A program made the position numbers and the translations under genes. From the NCBI GenBank assembly GCA_021730945.1, contig JAKFYH010000023.1:1-64000 (forward strand): DNA of 64,000 nucleotides, read 5' to 3'. The stretch comes from Acidobacteriota bacterium (GTDB lineage: Bacteria; Acidobacteriota; Vicinamibacteria; Vicinamibacterales; UBA2999). The notes below the pieces were generated by a model. That model saw only the letters and a list, made by a program, of their open reading frames with translations, was not told the origin of the DNA and did no database searches. Below, piece after piece: positions 43,162 through 51,979 of the stretch; position 1 is the first letter of the stretch; each line of letters starts with the position of its first letter.

Positions 43162-43164
43162 GGT

Positions 43165-45582
43165 TCAGCGAGGCTCCATGACACCGGCCTGGGTGATTAT
43201 CAGGTGGTTCTCGCGGCGTCCAGGCGGCATCGCGTTGGTGACGAGCGGCGTGTAGTTGCCGGGGCCATCAACGCCAATCACGGCGACGAATGGCCCGGGC
43301 GTCTGTATCAATGCCTGCTTGTACCACGCGCGATCCTTCAGCAGGCCGATGGCGACGCCGCCCTCGCGCAAGTGTCCGGCGACGACAAAGGCCGCCTTCG
43401 ACGCGACGCCGACTTCCTTCAGTTGCAGCAGGTAGGACGACTCGTTCTCTGACCGTCCGTCGATCACGATCTGCGCGGCTTCTGGATGGACGATGTCCGA
43501 GTAGATCTGGTCGATGGCCGCCGGCGTGAGCGGCAGGGCGGCGGAAGGAAGCCGATCGAGGTAGCCGAGCAGGCCGCGGCAGCCAGGCCCATTGGCACAG
43601 GTCACTGGTTGCGGCGCCATCGCCCGCGGATCGTCTCGTTCCAGTTGCAGCCGCTGATACAGCGGGCGGTCGCGCCAGTCCGCGGGAAGCCTGACATCAA
43701 GCGGCAGGCCGGCCAGCCCGCCAGTGTCGACTCGATACACACCAGCGAGACGCCGGCGCGCTGAATCGCCAAGTTCGACGCCGGCCAGATCGGATTGACC
43801 GGCGTGAGTGAAGACGCTGAACCCGACGCGGTTGGCGCCGGCAACCGGCGCAAGCGTCAACAGGCGCGAATAATTCTGCCCAACGGCAACGTCGTAGCGG
43901 ATGCTTACATGGATCGGTTCGCCGCTCCCATCGTCGGCAAACTCGACGATGTAGTGAGCCGCGCGCAGACCGCCCATGGCGGCGGGCGGCGCCGGCTGCG
44001 GCCAACTGACCAGCCACGACCCGTTGTCTTCCTGGCTCAACGAGGTCTGGAGCGGCACCCGGGTGTTGAGGTAAGCCGTCACGGCTTGGTCGAGTTGTGA
44101 TGATTGATACGCCCGCAGCGCCACTAGCGGCACCACCGTCAGGGCCAGCATGACTGCGATAGGGACGGCGAGCGATCGCACCAAGCCGAAGTGCGGCAGG
44201 CGGCGGGACGCCAGGGCGACAGCCATGTGGCCAGCGGCCCCGACCACCGCCAGCAGCGCCACCACGGGAACAATCTGCGCGTGAAAATAGTGCCGGCTCT
44301 CGAACTGCAACGAGGGATAGCCGGCAAGGATCAGCAGCACGACCATCGCAAGCAGGCCACGACGCAAGTTGTTCCATGACGCGATCACGAGGAACAGCGG
44401 TGCCAGGACGATGCCGAACCCGTTCAGGCGATACAGAGCCGAGTAGAGCGCCAGGAAGAATGGTTGCGCGGGGAGCGGCTGGACGAGGAACGAGGGGTCG
44501 CGACTCAGGAAGCACAAATTCATGACCGCGTTGGCCGCGCCCAATGCCCTGACGAACAGGTCGGCGGGAAACTTGCGGAACACTTCGAGGAACATCGCCT
44601 GGCCCGCGGCGTCATATTCGGGTGAGGGAAAGCCGAGCAGTTGGCCGCTATGGCCTTGGATCACGTTGGCGAGGTAGCCATCGTTGTAGAACGGGAGAAA
44701 CGCGTACACCGATCGCTCGATACCCAGGTTGGCGTCGAACCCGTCAGCGAAGCCCAGAAGAATCACGTGGAAGGAATTTGAACCACCGGCCGACAGCCGG
44801 TACAGCAGCGGCCCGGCCGCCAGCAGCAGTGCGGCTAGCAGCACGCCGACGACTTGTGCCTTCTCCCCCAGGTCGGTCCACGGCCGGCGGCCTCTCGACA
44901 AGACGATGCTCGCCACGGCGAGCGGCGCCATGATCGCCACGTCCATCTTGAACCCGAGGCCGAGGCCGATCAGCCCGCCGGCCGCGGCCGCGCAGGCCAT
45001 CAGGGCGCGGCGCGAGAGCGGCCGAAGCGCGAGTACCGCGAGAAGGGGTAACACCCCGACGATAAATGCGCCCTTTGAGTAGTCGCGGACGTGGGGAACC
45101 AGGGCGAGTTGGAGCGTCGAGGTGCAGATCCAGAGCGCACCAACCACCGCCAGCGGCAGCGGCAGGAACAGCCGAATCAGCGCATACGCGCCAACCACGG
45201 TCATGGCATGAAGCGCGGCGCCGACCTGGCCGATCGATGTCCATGAGATGCCCGAGATCCGCCACCAGTATCCGACCGTGTTGATCAGGTAGCGGGTGGT
45301 CTCGTGAAACCGGTCGGGTGGCCCGATCGGCATGTCCACGGCGTCCTGCCAGGCCAGGGTCATTGACCGCCGGGCCAGGAAGTCGTCGAGCGGTGACCCC
45401 GGCACCGGGACGGCGGTGTGGAAACCCTTGCCGACCGCCACGGAAATTGCCGGGCTCAGGTAGTGATAGTCGGGCGGTGTCGCCGCCTGGCTGGCGGCAA
45501 AGTTGCCGTACCAGAACCCGGTTGCGAGCAGTGCGGTGACGACGATGCACTCGATAGCGACCCGGAGACGCCGCCCGGTCAC
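43165..45582 (-). CDS. Large polytopic membrane protein of a locus-specific GT-C-like family
   Basis: 805 residues. After helix 1 an extracytoplasmic segment (YHYLSPAISVAVGKGFHTAVP) precedes many helices. Motifs shared with the protein at 47226-49220: PHVRDYSKGAF (163-173), FHVILLGFADGFDANLGIE, FPSPEYDAAG, and GYPSLQFESRHYFH. The C-terminal part is extracytoplasmic (RLPADWRDRPLYQRL, as in the paralogue), then a terminal module (IVIDGRSENESSYLLQ, GGVAIGLLKDRAWY, YTPLVTNAMP) that resembles the C-terminal module at 55061-59532. No named family is recognised; a transferase using lipid-linked donors is a guess from topology. GTG 45582 is chosen because it overlaps the preceding stop (GTGA). Confidence 0.75.
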   Translation of the reverse strand: MTGRRLRVAIECIVVTALLATGFWYGNFAASQAATPPDYHYLSPAISVAVGKGFHTAVPVPGSPLDDFLARRSMTLAWQDAVDMPIGPPDRFHETTRYLINTVGYWWRISGISWTSIGQVGAALHAMTVVGAYALIRLFLPLPLAVVGALWICTSTLQLALVPHVRDYSKGAFIVGVLPLLAVLALRPLSRRALMACAAAAGGLIGLGLGFKMDVAIMAPLAVASIVLSRGRRPWTDLGEKAQVVGVLLAALLLAAGPLLYRLSAGGSNSFHVILLGFADGFDANLGIERSVYAFLPFYNDGYLANVIQGHSGQLLGFPSPEYDAAGQAMFLEVFRKFPADLFVRALGAANAVMNLCFLSRDPSFLVQPLPAQPFFLALYSALYRLNGFGIVLAPLFLVIASWNNLRRGLLAMVVLLILAGYPSLQFESRHYFHAQIVPVVALLAVVGAAGHMAVALASRRLPHFGLVRSLAVPIAVMLALTVVPLVALRAYQSSQLDQAVTAYLNTRVPLQTSLSQEDNGSWLVSWPQPAPPAAMGGLRAAHYIVEFADDGSGEPIHVSIRYDVAVGQNYSRLLTLAPVAGANRVGFSVFTHAGQSDLAGVELGDSARRRLAGVYRVDTGGLAGLPLDVRLPADWRDRPLYQRLQLERDDPRAMAPQPVTCANGPGCRGLLGYLDRLPSAALPLTPAAIDQIYSDIVHPEAAQIVIDGRSENESSYLLQLKEVGVASKAAFVVAGHLREGGVAIGLLKDRAWYKQALIQTPGPFVAVIGVDGPGNYTPLVTNAMPPGRRENHLIITQAGVMEPR

Positions 45583-46292
45583 TCGATCTCCAACCAGCGG
45601 TGGAACCAGACATGAATATCGCTGACCGAATAGCCGGCGGCTTGGTACAGGCCCATGGCTGAGCGATTGCGACCCTGGGTCACCACGGTCACGCGCGCCA
45701 GGCCTTCCCCGGCGCACCAGCGCCGTGCGCTGACCAGCATGCGGGTGGCGAGGCCCTGCCCGCGCGCGCTTGCGCCCACGCCGACCAGGCCGATTTCGGC
45801 ACCCTCACCCCGCCGGTGCACGGTCACGTAACCGGCCGCCGTCCCCTCCGCTTCGGCGACGAACACGCGATCGGCCCACCCGTCGCAGCTGCGGGCAATC
45901 CAGTGCGCGAACAGTTCGTCGCAGCGGCGGCGATCAAAATGGCCGTCGGCGTAGAAGCGTGAATCGACGTGGCTGTCTCGGGCGATGGCCTTGAGTTGCT
46001 CAATGTCGCCGGCCGACACCAGCCGGACGCCTGCTACCGGGGCGGTGTCTGGCTCCGCGCCCACCTCCGCCGCCAGCTTGACCCTGACATCGACCAGCCT
46101 GAAGCCACAGCCGGCGGCGGCATCATGCGTCCCCTGATCGCCCGCCTCGGCCAGCAAGTATGCGCACTGAACGCCCTCACGCCGGCACCACGCTTCAGTC
46201 TCAGCCAGGTTGGCGGCGGCGATTGCGGCGGGCTGGAGGTGGGCAATACGGAGGCCGAAAAACTCGGAGTCCCAGTCGAGAATCCGCCTCAC
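45579..46292 (-). CDS. GNAT acetyltransferase, WecD/RffC-like
   Basis: 237 residues. The start RRILDWDSEFFGLRIAHL matches RffC/WecD, which acetylates dTDP-fucosamine to dTDP-Fuc4NAc. The C-terminal GNAT core has the acetyl-CoA loop VGVGASARGQGLATRMLVSA and VTVVTQGRNRSAMGLYQAAGY. A wecE homologue at 8983-10110 would supply the substrate, and a VioA-like aminotransferase at 50149 could make the gluco isomer, so the acceptor is probably a dTDP-4-amino-4,6-dideoxyhexose; the exact isomer cannot be decided here. GTG 46292 overlaps the upstream stop (GTGA) and starts exactly at the family N-terminus. Confidence 0.85.
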   Translation of the reverse strand: MRRILDWDSEFFGLRIAHLQPAAIAAANLAETEAWCRREGVQCAYLLAEAGDQGTHDAAAGCGFRLVDVRVKLAAEVGAEPDTAPVAGVRLVSAGDIEQLKAIARDSHVDSRFYADGHFDRRRCDELFAHWIARSCDGWADRVFVAEAEGTAAGYVTVHRRGEGAEIGLVGVGASARGQGLATRMLVSARRWCAGEGLARVTVVTQGRNRSAMGLYQAAGYSVSDIHVWFHRWLEIE

Positions 46293-47236
46293 GCGGGTGG
46301 CTCCTCGCGGACGACATAGACCGGCCGGTCGAGCAAGCGGACGTGCATGCGCGCGAGATATTCGCCGATGATCCCGAGCGTGGCCAGTTGTGCGCCCGAA
46401 AACAGAATCGTGATGGAGGCCAGGAAGGCAAAGCCCGGTACCGCGGCGCCCTGAATCAGGTACCGCCCGGTCACATAGGCGAGGAGCAGCAGGCCAAAGC
46501 ACGTCAGGCTCAACCCCAACACGCTGGCGAATTGCAGCGGCAGGGTACTGAACCCGGTCAACATGTTCAGCGTGTGGGTCAGCAGCCGGCGATAATTGTA
46601 ATTCGAGACGCCGTCCGCTCGAATGTCGTGACGAACCCGGACCGCGCGGAACCGCGTGGTGCCCCAGGTCAGCAACACGTCGATATTGACGAACGTGCCC
46701 CGATAGTCGTCAAACGCGCGCCTGACGGTTGACCGGAAGGCGCGGAACGGGCCCACCAGTCGCGCGGTCTCGGCACCGAGCGCGCCGCTCAGCACGATCT
46801 TCCCCACCTGCGAGGCGAGATCGCGCCACAGGCCGTGGACCTCGGCCAGTGGCGCGCCGTACACCACATCGACACCGGGCCGCAGTTCCGCGAGCAACTT
46901 CGGGATCTCTTCCGGCGGGTTCTGCAGGTCGTCGTCAATCGTGACGATGACTTCGTACCGGGACGCGCGAATGCCGCACAGCAGCGCATTGTGTTGACCG
47001 TAGTTGCGAATCAGGTCGATGCCGCGGATCCAGTCATGTTGCTGGCGCAGGCGATCAATCACGTCCCAGGTGCCGTCGCGGCTGCCATCGTTCACCAGCA
47101 CCACTTCGAACTGGTCGGCGGCGCCGCGCAGCACCGGCTCCAGTCGAGCGACGAGCTCGGCCAGAGTCCGGGCACTGTGGTACGCCGGGACCACGACCGA
47201 CAATCCTGCGAGCCGGTCCGCCGGGTTAGTCCCCAT
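46289..47236 (-). CDS. Glycosyltransferase family 2, GtrB/ArnC type
   Basis: 315 residues. The GT-A domain has LSVVVPAYHSARTLAELV, VVLVNDGSRDGTWDVI, GIDLIRNYGQHNALLCGI and the catalytic IVTIDDDLQNPPEEIPKLL. Two C-terminal membrane helices (about 230-255 and 265-290) and GIIGEYLARMHVRLLDRPVYVV are typical of ArnC/GtrB enzymes that transfer a sugar from UDP or dTDP to undecaprenyl phosphate. Such lipid-linked monosaccharides feed GT-C transferases, which are abundant here. ATG 47236 lies within the last codons of the upstream membrane-protein gene (11-nt overlap). Confidence 0.92.
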   Translation of the reverse strand: MGTNPADRLAGLSVVVPAYHSARTLAELVARLEPVLRGAADQFEVVLVNDGSRDGTWDVIDRLRQQHDWIRGIDLIRNYGQHNALLCGIRASRYEVIVTIDDDLQNPPEEIPKLLAELRPGVDVVYGAPLAEVHGLWRDLASQVGKIVLSGALGAETARLVGPFRAFRSTVRRAFDDYRGTFVNIDVLLTWGTTRFRAVRVRHDIRADGVSNYNYRRLLTHTLNMLTGFSTLPLQFASVLGLSLTCFGLLLLAYVTGRYLIQGAAVPGFAFLASITILFSGAQLATLGIIGEYLARMHVRLLDRPVYVVREEPPA

Positions 47237-49220
47237 AACCCCACAATCGTAACGCGACCTTGCCGATCGACTGATGCCGAGGCAGGTCACGCCAGCCTGG
47301 CGGCAATGTCAGCACCGGCAGCAACGGAAGCCCGCGGACCGACTCCAGCCGCTCGACGCGGGTAACACAGCTCGCCGGGGCGCCGCCCAGCGACAGCCCC
47401 AGGAACCCGCGATAGACCGGCACCAGGATCCGCTCGGCCGGGCGCCCCGCCGGTTGCATCGCGATCGACGCGGAAAAGTCGTAGAACGGGTTGGCCTTGT
47501 CGTAGAGCACGCCAAGGGGCACGCCCGATGGGCAGGCGGCAAGGTCGAGCGTCACGTCGAGCAGCGCAGTCTGGGTCAGGTCGGGACTGCCCTCGAGAAG
47601 AGGCGGAGAGGTCAGCACCAGGCCGGCGCCGCCGGCCTCCGGCGACAGAGCGACCGGCACCCGCGGGGCGGCCAGCAGATCCTGGGTCAGCGTGGCAATG
47701 GTGGCGTCCTGGTAGGCGCGGGCCAACGGCAGCGGCAGCCAGATGACCGCCGCCACGACGGCGGCGAACAGCAGGCCACGCCTGACCATCTTGCCGTCAC
47801 CGGTGGCCCAGGCGGGCTCGGCACCGGTGGCCAGCCACAGGGCCGTGCGGATCATCTGGGCGACCACGAACGCAATGGCCCACCAGCCCAGAAACTCGAG
47901 GTGGAAAAAATGCCGGCTGGCAAACTGCAGGGAGGGATAGCTGCCGAAGTACATCACCACGAAGACCGCGAACAGACCCCATTGCCAGCTGGCGGCGCCG
48001 AGAATCACGACGGTGATGAAAACGGCCAGCCGGCCGGTGCCGACGAAGTTGGTCAGGAACTCGCCCAGCGGGCTTCGGTTCAGCGTCGTCTCCGGTCCGG
48101 TCCCGAACAGGTAGAACGGCAGGTCCATCACCCGCAAGGTTGAGGTGTAGGCCCGGGTCAGGACATCGCCGGGCGCGGTCTGGAGGATGGACACCAGATA
48201 GCCCCCGCTGGCCACATCGTAGTCAATCGAACAGTACGGCACCGGCGGCAGAGCGCCGGTGCGGTAGAGGTAGCTGTTGACCGAGGTGTGGATGTACTCG
48301 TCGGAAAATCGCGCCACCCACTGGTAGTACGACGGCGTGACGCCGAGATTGTCGTCGAAGTTGTGCTCCAGGCCCAGCATGACGACATGCCACTGGCAGC
48401 CGCCCTGCTGGACGACATAGGAGACCGCCGGCCACGATACGGCAACAAACAGCGCGGCGGCGACGACCAGCGCTGCCGCCTTGCCGGCCAGGTCGCGCAA
48501 AGAGAATCCGGGGACGAAGCACAGCACCGTGATGATCAGCGGCGGAATGTTCGACAGAAAGTCCGCGCGGAAGCCGTAGCCGAACCCGAGCACGACCCCG
48601 TAGAGCGCCGACAGCGCGATCAGGCGGGTGGCGGTCGACCGCCTTCTGACCATCCAGAACAAGATGAGCAGCAGGCCGAGGACAAACGGGGCCTTGGCAT
48701 AGTCGCGCAGATGCGGCAGGTTCTGACGGTGCAGCACCGACATCATCAGCGCGACTGCCGCCGGCGCCGCCAGCCACATCGGTGCGGCCAGGCGGAATGT
48801 CGCGTAGGCGATCACCACCACCAGCGCGAACAGGAAGCCGAGGAACCAGACCAGTCCGCTCCACGACACGCCGAACAGCATCCAGTACAGGCCCACGGTC
48901 CACATCAAGTAGAACCAGGCCTGCTGGGGCATGCCCGTGTGGCTGACCGGCTGGCCGGGCGAGATGCTGGCGCAGTCGAAGCGATCGACCCGCTGGCGGA
49001 TGAAGTCGCCCATCGGCGGCTCGTACGACGGCACGGCATGGACAAAGCCGTAGCCGCACGCGATCATCGCCGCCGGCTCGAAGTACTCCTGGTAGAAGAC
49101 CTGTCGCTGGCCCGCTGCGCGCCATTCGGTGACATAGCGCTGGCCCCACCAGAATGCCGCGCCAAACAGCAGCAGGACAATGACAGCCTCGCGCCTGGCG
49201 CGGGGCGACACGGCAGGCAT
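47226..49220 (-). CDS. Large polytopic membrane protein of a locus-specific GT-C-like family
   Basis: 664 residues. Topology as for the protein at 43165-45582: helix 1, extracytoplasmic YFEPAAMIACGYGFVHAVP, then many helices. Shared motifs: PHLRDYAKAPF (169-179), WHVVMLGLEHNFDDNLGVTPS, YCSIDYDVASGGYLV, SYPSLQFASRHFFH (about 427-440) and LPPGWRDLPRHQS near the C-terminus. It lacks the terminal module of its paralogue. It is sandwiched between two GT2 genes whose products would make polyprenyl-phosphate sugars, an arrangement like GtrB plus glucosyltransferase in serotype-conversion systems; transferase role inferred. ATG 49220 is preferred over TTG 49229. Confidence 0.75.
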   Translation of the reverse strand: MPAVSPRARREAVIVLLLFGAAFWWGQRYVTEWRAAGQRQVFYQEYFEPAAMIACGYGFVHAVPSYEPPMGDFIRQRVDRFDCASISPGQPVSHTGMPQQAWFYLMWTVGLYWMLFGVSWSGLVWFLGFLFALVVVIAYATFRLAAPMWLAAPAAVALMMSVLHRQNLPHLRDYAKAPFVLGLLLILFWMVRRRSTATRLIALSALYGVVLGFGYGFRADFLSNIPPLIITVLCFVPGFSLRDLAGKAAALVVAAALFVAVSWPAVSYVVQQGGCQWHVVMLGLEHNFDDNLGVTPSYYQWVARFSDEYIHTSVNSYLYRTGALPPVPYCSIDYDVASGGYLVSILQTAPGDVLTRAYTSTLRVMDLPFYLFGTGPETTLNRSPLGEFLTNFVGTGRLAVFITVVILGAASWQWGLFAVFVVMYFGSYPSLQFASRHFFHLEFLGWWAIAFVVAQMIRTALWLATGAEPAWATGDGKMVRRGLLFAAVVAAVIWLPLPLARAYQDATIATLTQDLLAAPRVPVALSPEAGGAGLVLTSPPLLEGSPDLTQTALLDVTLDLAACPSGVPLGVLYDKANPFYDFSASIAMQPAGRPAERILVPVYRGFLGLSLGGAPASCVTRVERLESVRGLPLLPVLTLPPGWRDLPRHQSIGKVALRLWGYGD

Positions 49221-49225
49221 GCGAA

Positions 49226-50146
49226 TCAATAGGTTCGGCCGATCACGTAGTTAGGCTTGCGGCGGACTTCGTCAAAAATCCGCCAGACGTACTCGCCGAT
49301 GATGCCCATCATCACCATCAGCAATCCGCCGATCACCAGCAACACCACCATGATCGGCGCCCAGCCGGGAAACGGCGACCCGTGGACGAGACGGTAATAA
49401 ATGATATTGAGCGCGTAGGCAAACCCCACCAGCGCCGTCACGACCCCGATCAGGCTGATGAAGCGAATCGGCAGGTACGACGAATCGAGGATCGCGTCGA
49501 GCGAGTTCTTGAGCCGCTTGGCAAAGTTGTACTGCGAGCGGCCGATTTCCCGCTTGGCCCGGGTGTAGGGAAGAAAGGCGGTCTTGTAGCCAAGCCACAG
49601 CAGGTCGCCCTGGAAGAAGCGGTTGCGAACTTCGATCTGGTTGAACGAGTCCACCACCCGGCGCCCCATCAACACATAGTCGAAGCCCCCGGGCGGAATC
49701 TGCGGAAACGACATCCGGACGACGCTGTAGAACAGGCGGGATGTGATCCGCGACGTGAGTTTGTCTTCGCGACCCTGACGATATGCCACCACCAACTCGT
49801 GGTCGTTCTCGAACTCGCGCACCATCTGCGGAATCAGTTCCACCGGGTCCTGAAGGTCGGCCGACAGGTGCAGCACCAGGTCGCCGGTAGCGGTCTTCAG
49901 CCCAGCCTGGATCGCGGCCATCTGGCCGAAGTTGCGGGTGAAGGACACCACGCGCACCGTCGGGTCCGACGCCTTCAACTGCAGCAATTCGGGCAGCGAA
50001 TTGTCGTCCGAGCCGTCGTCCACGAAGACGAACTCGCGAGCGTAGCCTGGCAGGTCGCGCTCGACCATGGCCCGCAGCTTCTGGTAGGTGAGCGTGACCG
50101 CGCGCTCGTTTCGGTAGACGGGAATGACAAAGGACAGGGTCGGCAT
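49226..50146 (-). CDS. Glycosyltransferase family 2, GtrB/ArnC type
   Basis: 306 residues. LSFVIPVYRNERAVTLTYQK, EFVFVDDGSDDNSLPEL, VVSFTRNFGQMAAIQAGL, LVLHLSADLQDPVELIPQM, then KRLKNSLDAILDSSYLPIRF at the membrane interface, two C-terminal helices and GIIGEYVWRIFDEVRRKPNYVI. These are hallmarks of polyprenyl-phosphate glycosyltransferases. Compared with its neighbour at 46289 it has the SADLQ rather than DDDLQ form. ATG 50146 lies 2 bp after the aminotransferase stop. The neighbouring aminotransferase and acetyltransferase genes suggest an amino sugar could be what is loaded onto the lipid; this is inference. Confidence 0.92.
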   Translation of the reverse strand: MPTLSFVIPVYRNERAVTLTYQKLRAMVERDLPGYAREFVFVDDGSDDNSLPELLQLKASDPTVRVVSFTRNFGQMAAIQAGLKTATGDLVLHLSADLQDPVELIPQMVREFENDHELVVAYRQGREDKLTSRITSRLFYSVVRMSFPQIPPGGFDYVLMGRRVVDSFNQIEVRNRFFQGDLLWLGYKTAFLPYTRAKREIGRSQYNFAKRLKNSLDAILDSSYLPIRFISLIGVVTALVGFAYALNIIYYRLVHGSPFPGWAPIMVVLLVIGGLLMVMMGIIGEYVWRIFDEVRRKPNYVIGRTY

Positions 50147-50148
50147 GT

Positions 50149-51279
50149 TCACCGCCGGAGGCCGAGCAGCAGATCGCATATGCGATCCACGGCATCAAGC
50201 GACAGGGTTCCATAAATGGGCAGGCAGAGCACTTCCTGCACGGCCCGGTGCGCCACCGGCAGACCCTGCGGACGCGCCGAGTCGAGCCGGTTGTAGCACG
50301 GGTAGTCGCTGCACAGCGGGAAGAAGTACTTGCGGGTCAGCACATTTGCCTCCTTCATGGACGCCTGCACTTCGTCGCGCGAACGGCCGAACGCCTCGCG
50401 GTCGATGCGAATGACAAAATACTGAAAGCTCTCGGTGACCCCGGGCAACCGCGGCATCAGGGTGAGTCCGGCCACGCCGTCCAATCGGGCGCGATAGCGG
50501 TCGACGATGGCCCGCCGGGCGGTGACCTCCTCGCTGACGTGATCGAGCACGGCCAGGCCGAGGGCCGCCTGCAGCTCGTTCATCTTGCCGTTGATGCCCG
50601 GCACATCGACCTCCTCCTGGTTGAGGATGCCGAAGTTCTTCAGATGATCGATCGACGCCTTCATGGCCGGGGTCTGGCAGGCCAGGGCCCCGCCCTCGGC
50701 AGTGTGAAACAGCTTGGTGGCATGAAAGCTGTACATGGTGATGTCGCCATAGGTGCCGATGCCGCGACCGTTGATCGTGGTGCCAAAGACATGGGCGCCG
50801 TCGTAGACCACCTTGAGACCATGCCGGCCGGCGATCTGCTGAATGGCATCGACGTGACAGGGCACGCCGTAGACGTGGACACCGAGAATCGCCGAGGTGT
50901 CGGGTCGAATCGCCGCCTCGATGGCCACCGGATCGATGGTCAGTGTCACCGGATCGATGTCGCAGAAGATCGGTTCGATGCGGCTCCACACCAGCGAGTG
51001 CGGGGTGGCCGGAAAGGTGAAGGGCGTGGTGACCACCGACCCCGACAAGTCGAGGGCGCGCATCGCGGTCATCAACGCGATGGTGCCGTTGTTGAACAAC
51101 GCCAGTTCGGGTACACCCAGGTGCGCCCGCAAGGCGGCTTCGAGTTGCTCGTGCTGGGCGCCGGCGTTGGTCAGCCAGCGCGAGGCCCACACCTGCTCGA
51201 GACGGGCCACGACTTCGGCCAGGGGCGGTAGCAGTGGACGGGTGACGAAAATCTGCTCGTCAAACGGCGGGGATGACAT
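50149..51279 (-). CDS. DegT/DnrJ/EryC1/StrS sugar aminotransferase, VioA/FdtB-like
   Basis: 376 residues. The opening IFVTRPLLPPLAEVVARLEQ resembles VioA (dTDP-4-amino-4,6-dideoxyglucose transaminase) and its relatives, which start with VTQPFLPPLEE. TTPFTFPATPHSLVWSRIEP, VVYDGAHVFG and the PLP lysine in YSFHATKLFHTAEGGAL (K189) are clear. YDGAHVFG in place of EDxAQxxG is usual for this subgroup. The likely product is dTDP-viosamine or a similar amino sugar. The neighbouring WbqC protein, whose 3' end overlaps this gene by 20 bp, is a frequent partner of such aminotransferases in O-antigen loci. Confidence 0.9.
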   Translation of the reverse strand: MSSPPFDEQIFVTRPLLPPLAEVVARLEQVWASRWLTNAGAQHEQLEAALRAHLGVPELALFNNGTIALMTAMRALDLSGSVVTTPFTFPATPHSLVWSRIEPIFCDIDPVTLTIDPVAIEAAIRPDTSAILGVHVYGVPCHVDAIQQIAGRHGLKVVYDGAHVFGTTINGRGIGTYGDITMYSFHATKLFHTAEGGALACQTPAMKASIDHLKNFGILNQEEVDVPGINGKMNELQAALGLAVLDHVSEEVTARRAIVDRYRARLDGVAGLTLMPRLPGVTESFQYFVIRIDREAFGRSRDEVQASMKEANVLTRKYFFPLCSDYPCYNRLDSARPQGLPVAHRAVQEVLCLPIYGTLSLDAVDRICDLLLGLRR

Positions 51280-51964
51280 CGACCTCGCTCAGCATGGCAC
51301 GGACCGCCGGTTTCGGGTTGAACATCAGGACATCAAGAATCGACAGGTTCGGCACGAAGGGGCCGCCAAACTGCGGGTAGGCGATCGGCTTGGACTGGAC
51401 GAAATCAAGCCGAATCGACTCGGCGGCAAACGCCGCCGGTGAATATAAGGACTGGCCGCCGATCGGGTTGAGGTAGCGATCGGCGCCGAGCGCCTTGCAG
51501 ATGGCCAGCACCTTCTGCTCGGACTTGAGCGTGTGATCGATGGCAATCGATGACGATATCACCATGGGTGTGGCAATCTCCAGGAACCGCGCCACTTCAA
51601 CCAGGCTGTGATGCACGTAGGCGAACAGGTTACCCAGGGGCGCCCTGACAATGCGCTCGACCAGCGGATACACGGTCTCGAACTCCGGCGCCTTGCGGTA
51701 GCTCGCGGCCAGCGACCGAAGCAGCTTGTCGCGATCGAACTCACCGGCCACCTGCCGCTCGGCGACGGTCAGGAAGTCGGACGCCTTCCGGACGGGCACC
51801 GTGAAGTAGGCGTCGGCAGTGCCCTGCAGGAAGCGGTTGCGATTGATCCAGCCCTTCTTGGTGTACTCGATGTTGTCGTAGACCACGAACCGATCGGCCA
51901 TCGCCATCAGCTGCCAATAGCCGATGTAGGGCAGGAAGTAGGGCTGAAAAATCGCCAGCGTCAT
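51260..51964 (-). CDS. WbqC family protein
   Basis: 234 residues. LAIFQPYFLPYIGYWQLM at the start and DNIEYTKKGWINRNRFLQG are signature segments of WbqC-like proteins from O-antigen clusters. Later NPIGGQSLYSP and PFVPNLSILDVLMF fit the family. Soluble and cytoplasmic. The biochemical role is not firmly established; genetic context elsewhere links WbqC to N-acyl or amino-acid decoration of 4-aminosugars. Here it overlaps a VioA-like aminotransferase by 20 bp, consistent with that. A second WbqC gene lies at the right edge (63385-64000). Confidence 0.92.
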   Translation of the reverse strand: MTLAIFQPYFLPYIGYWQLMAMADRFVVYDNIEYTKKGWINRNRFLQGTADAYFTVPVRKASDFLTVAERQVAGEFDRDKLLRSLAASYRKAPEFETVYPLVERIVRAPLGNLFAYVHHSLVEVARFLEIATPMVISSSIAIDHTLKSEQKVLAICKALGADRYLNPIGGQSLYSPAAFAAESIRLDFVQSKPIAYPQFGGPFVPNLSILDVLMFNPKPAVRAMLSEVDVIPAV

Positions 51965-51979
51965 GCCAACCCGAGGCAG

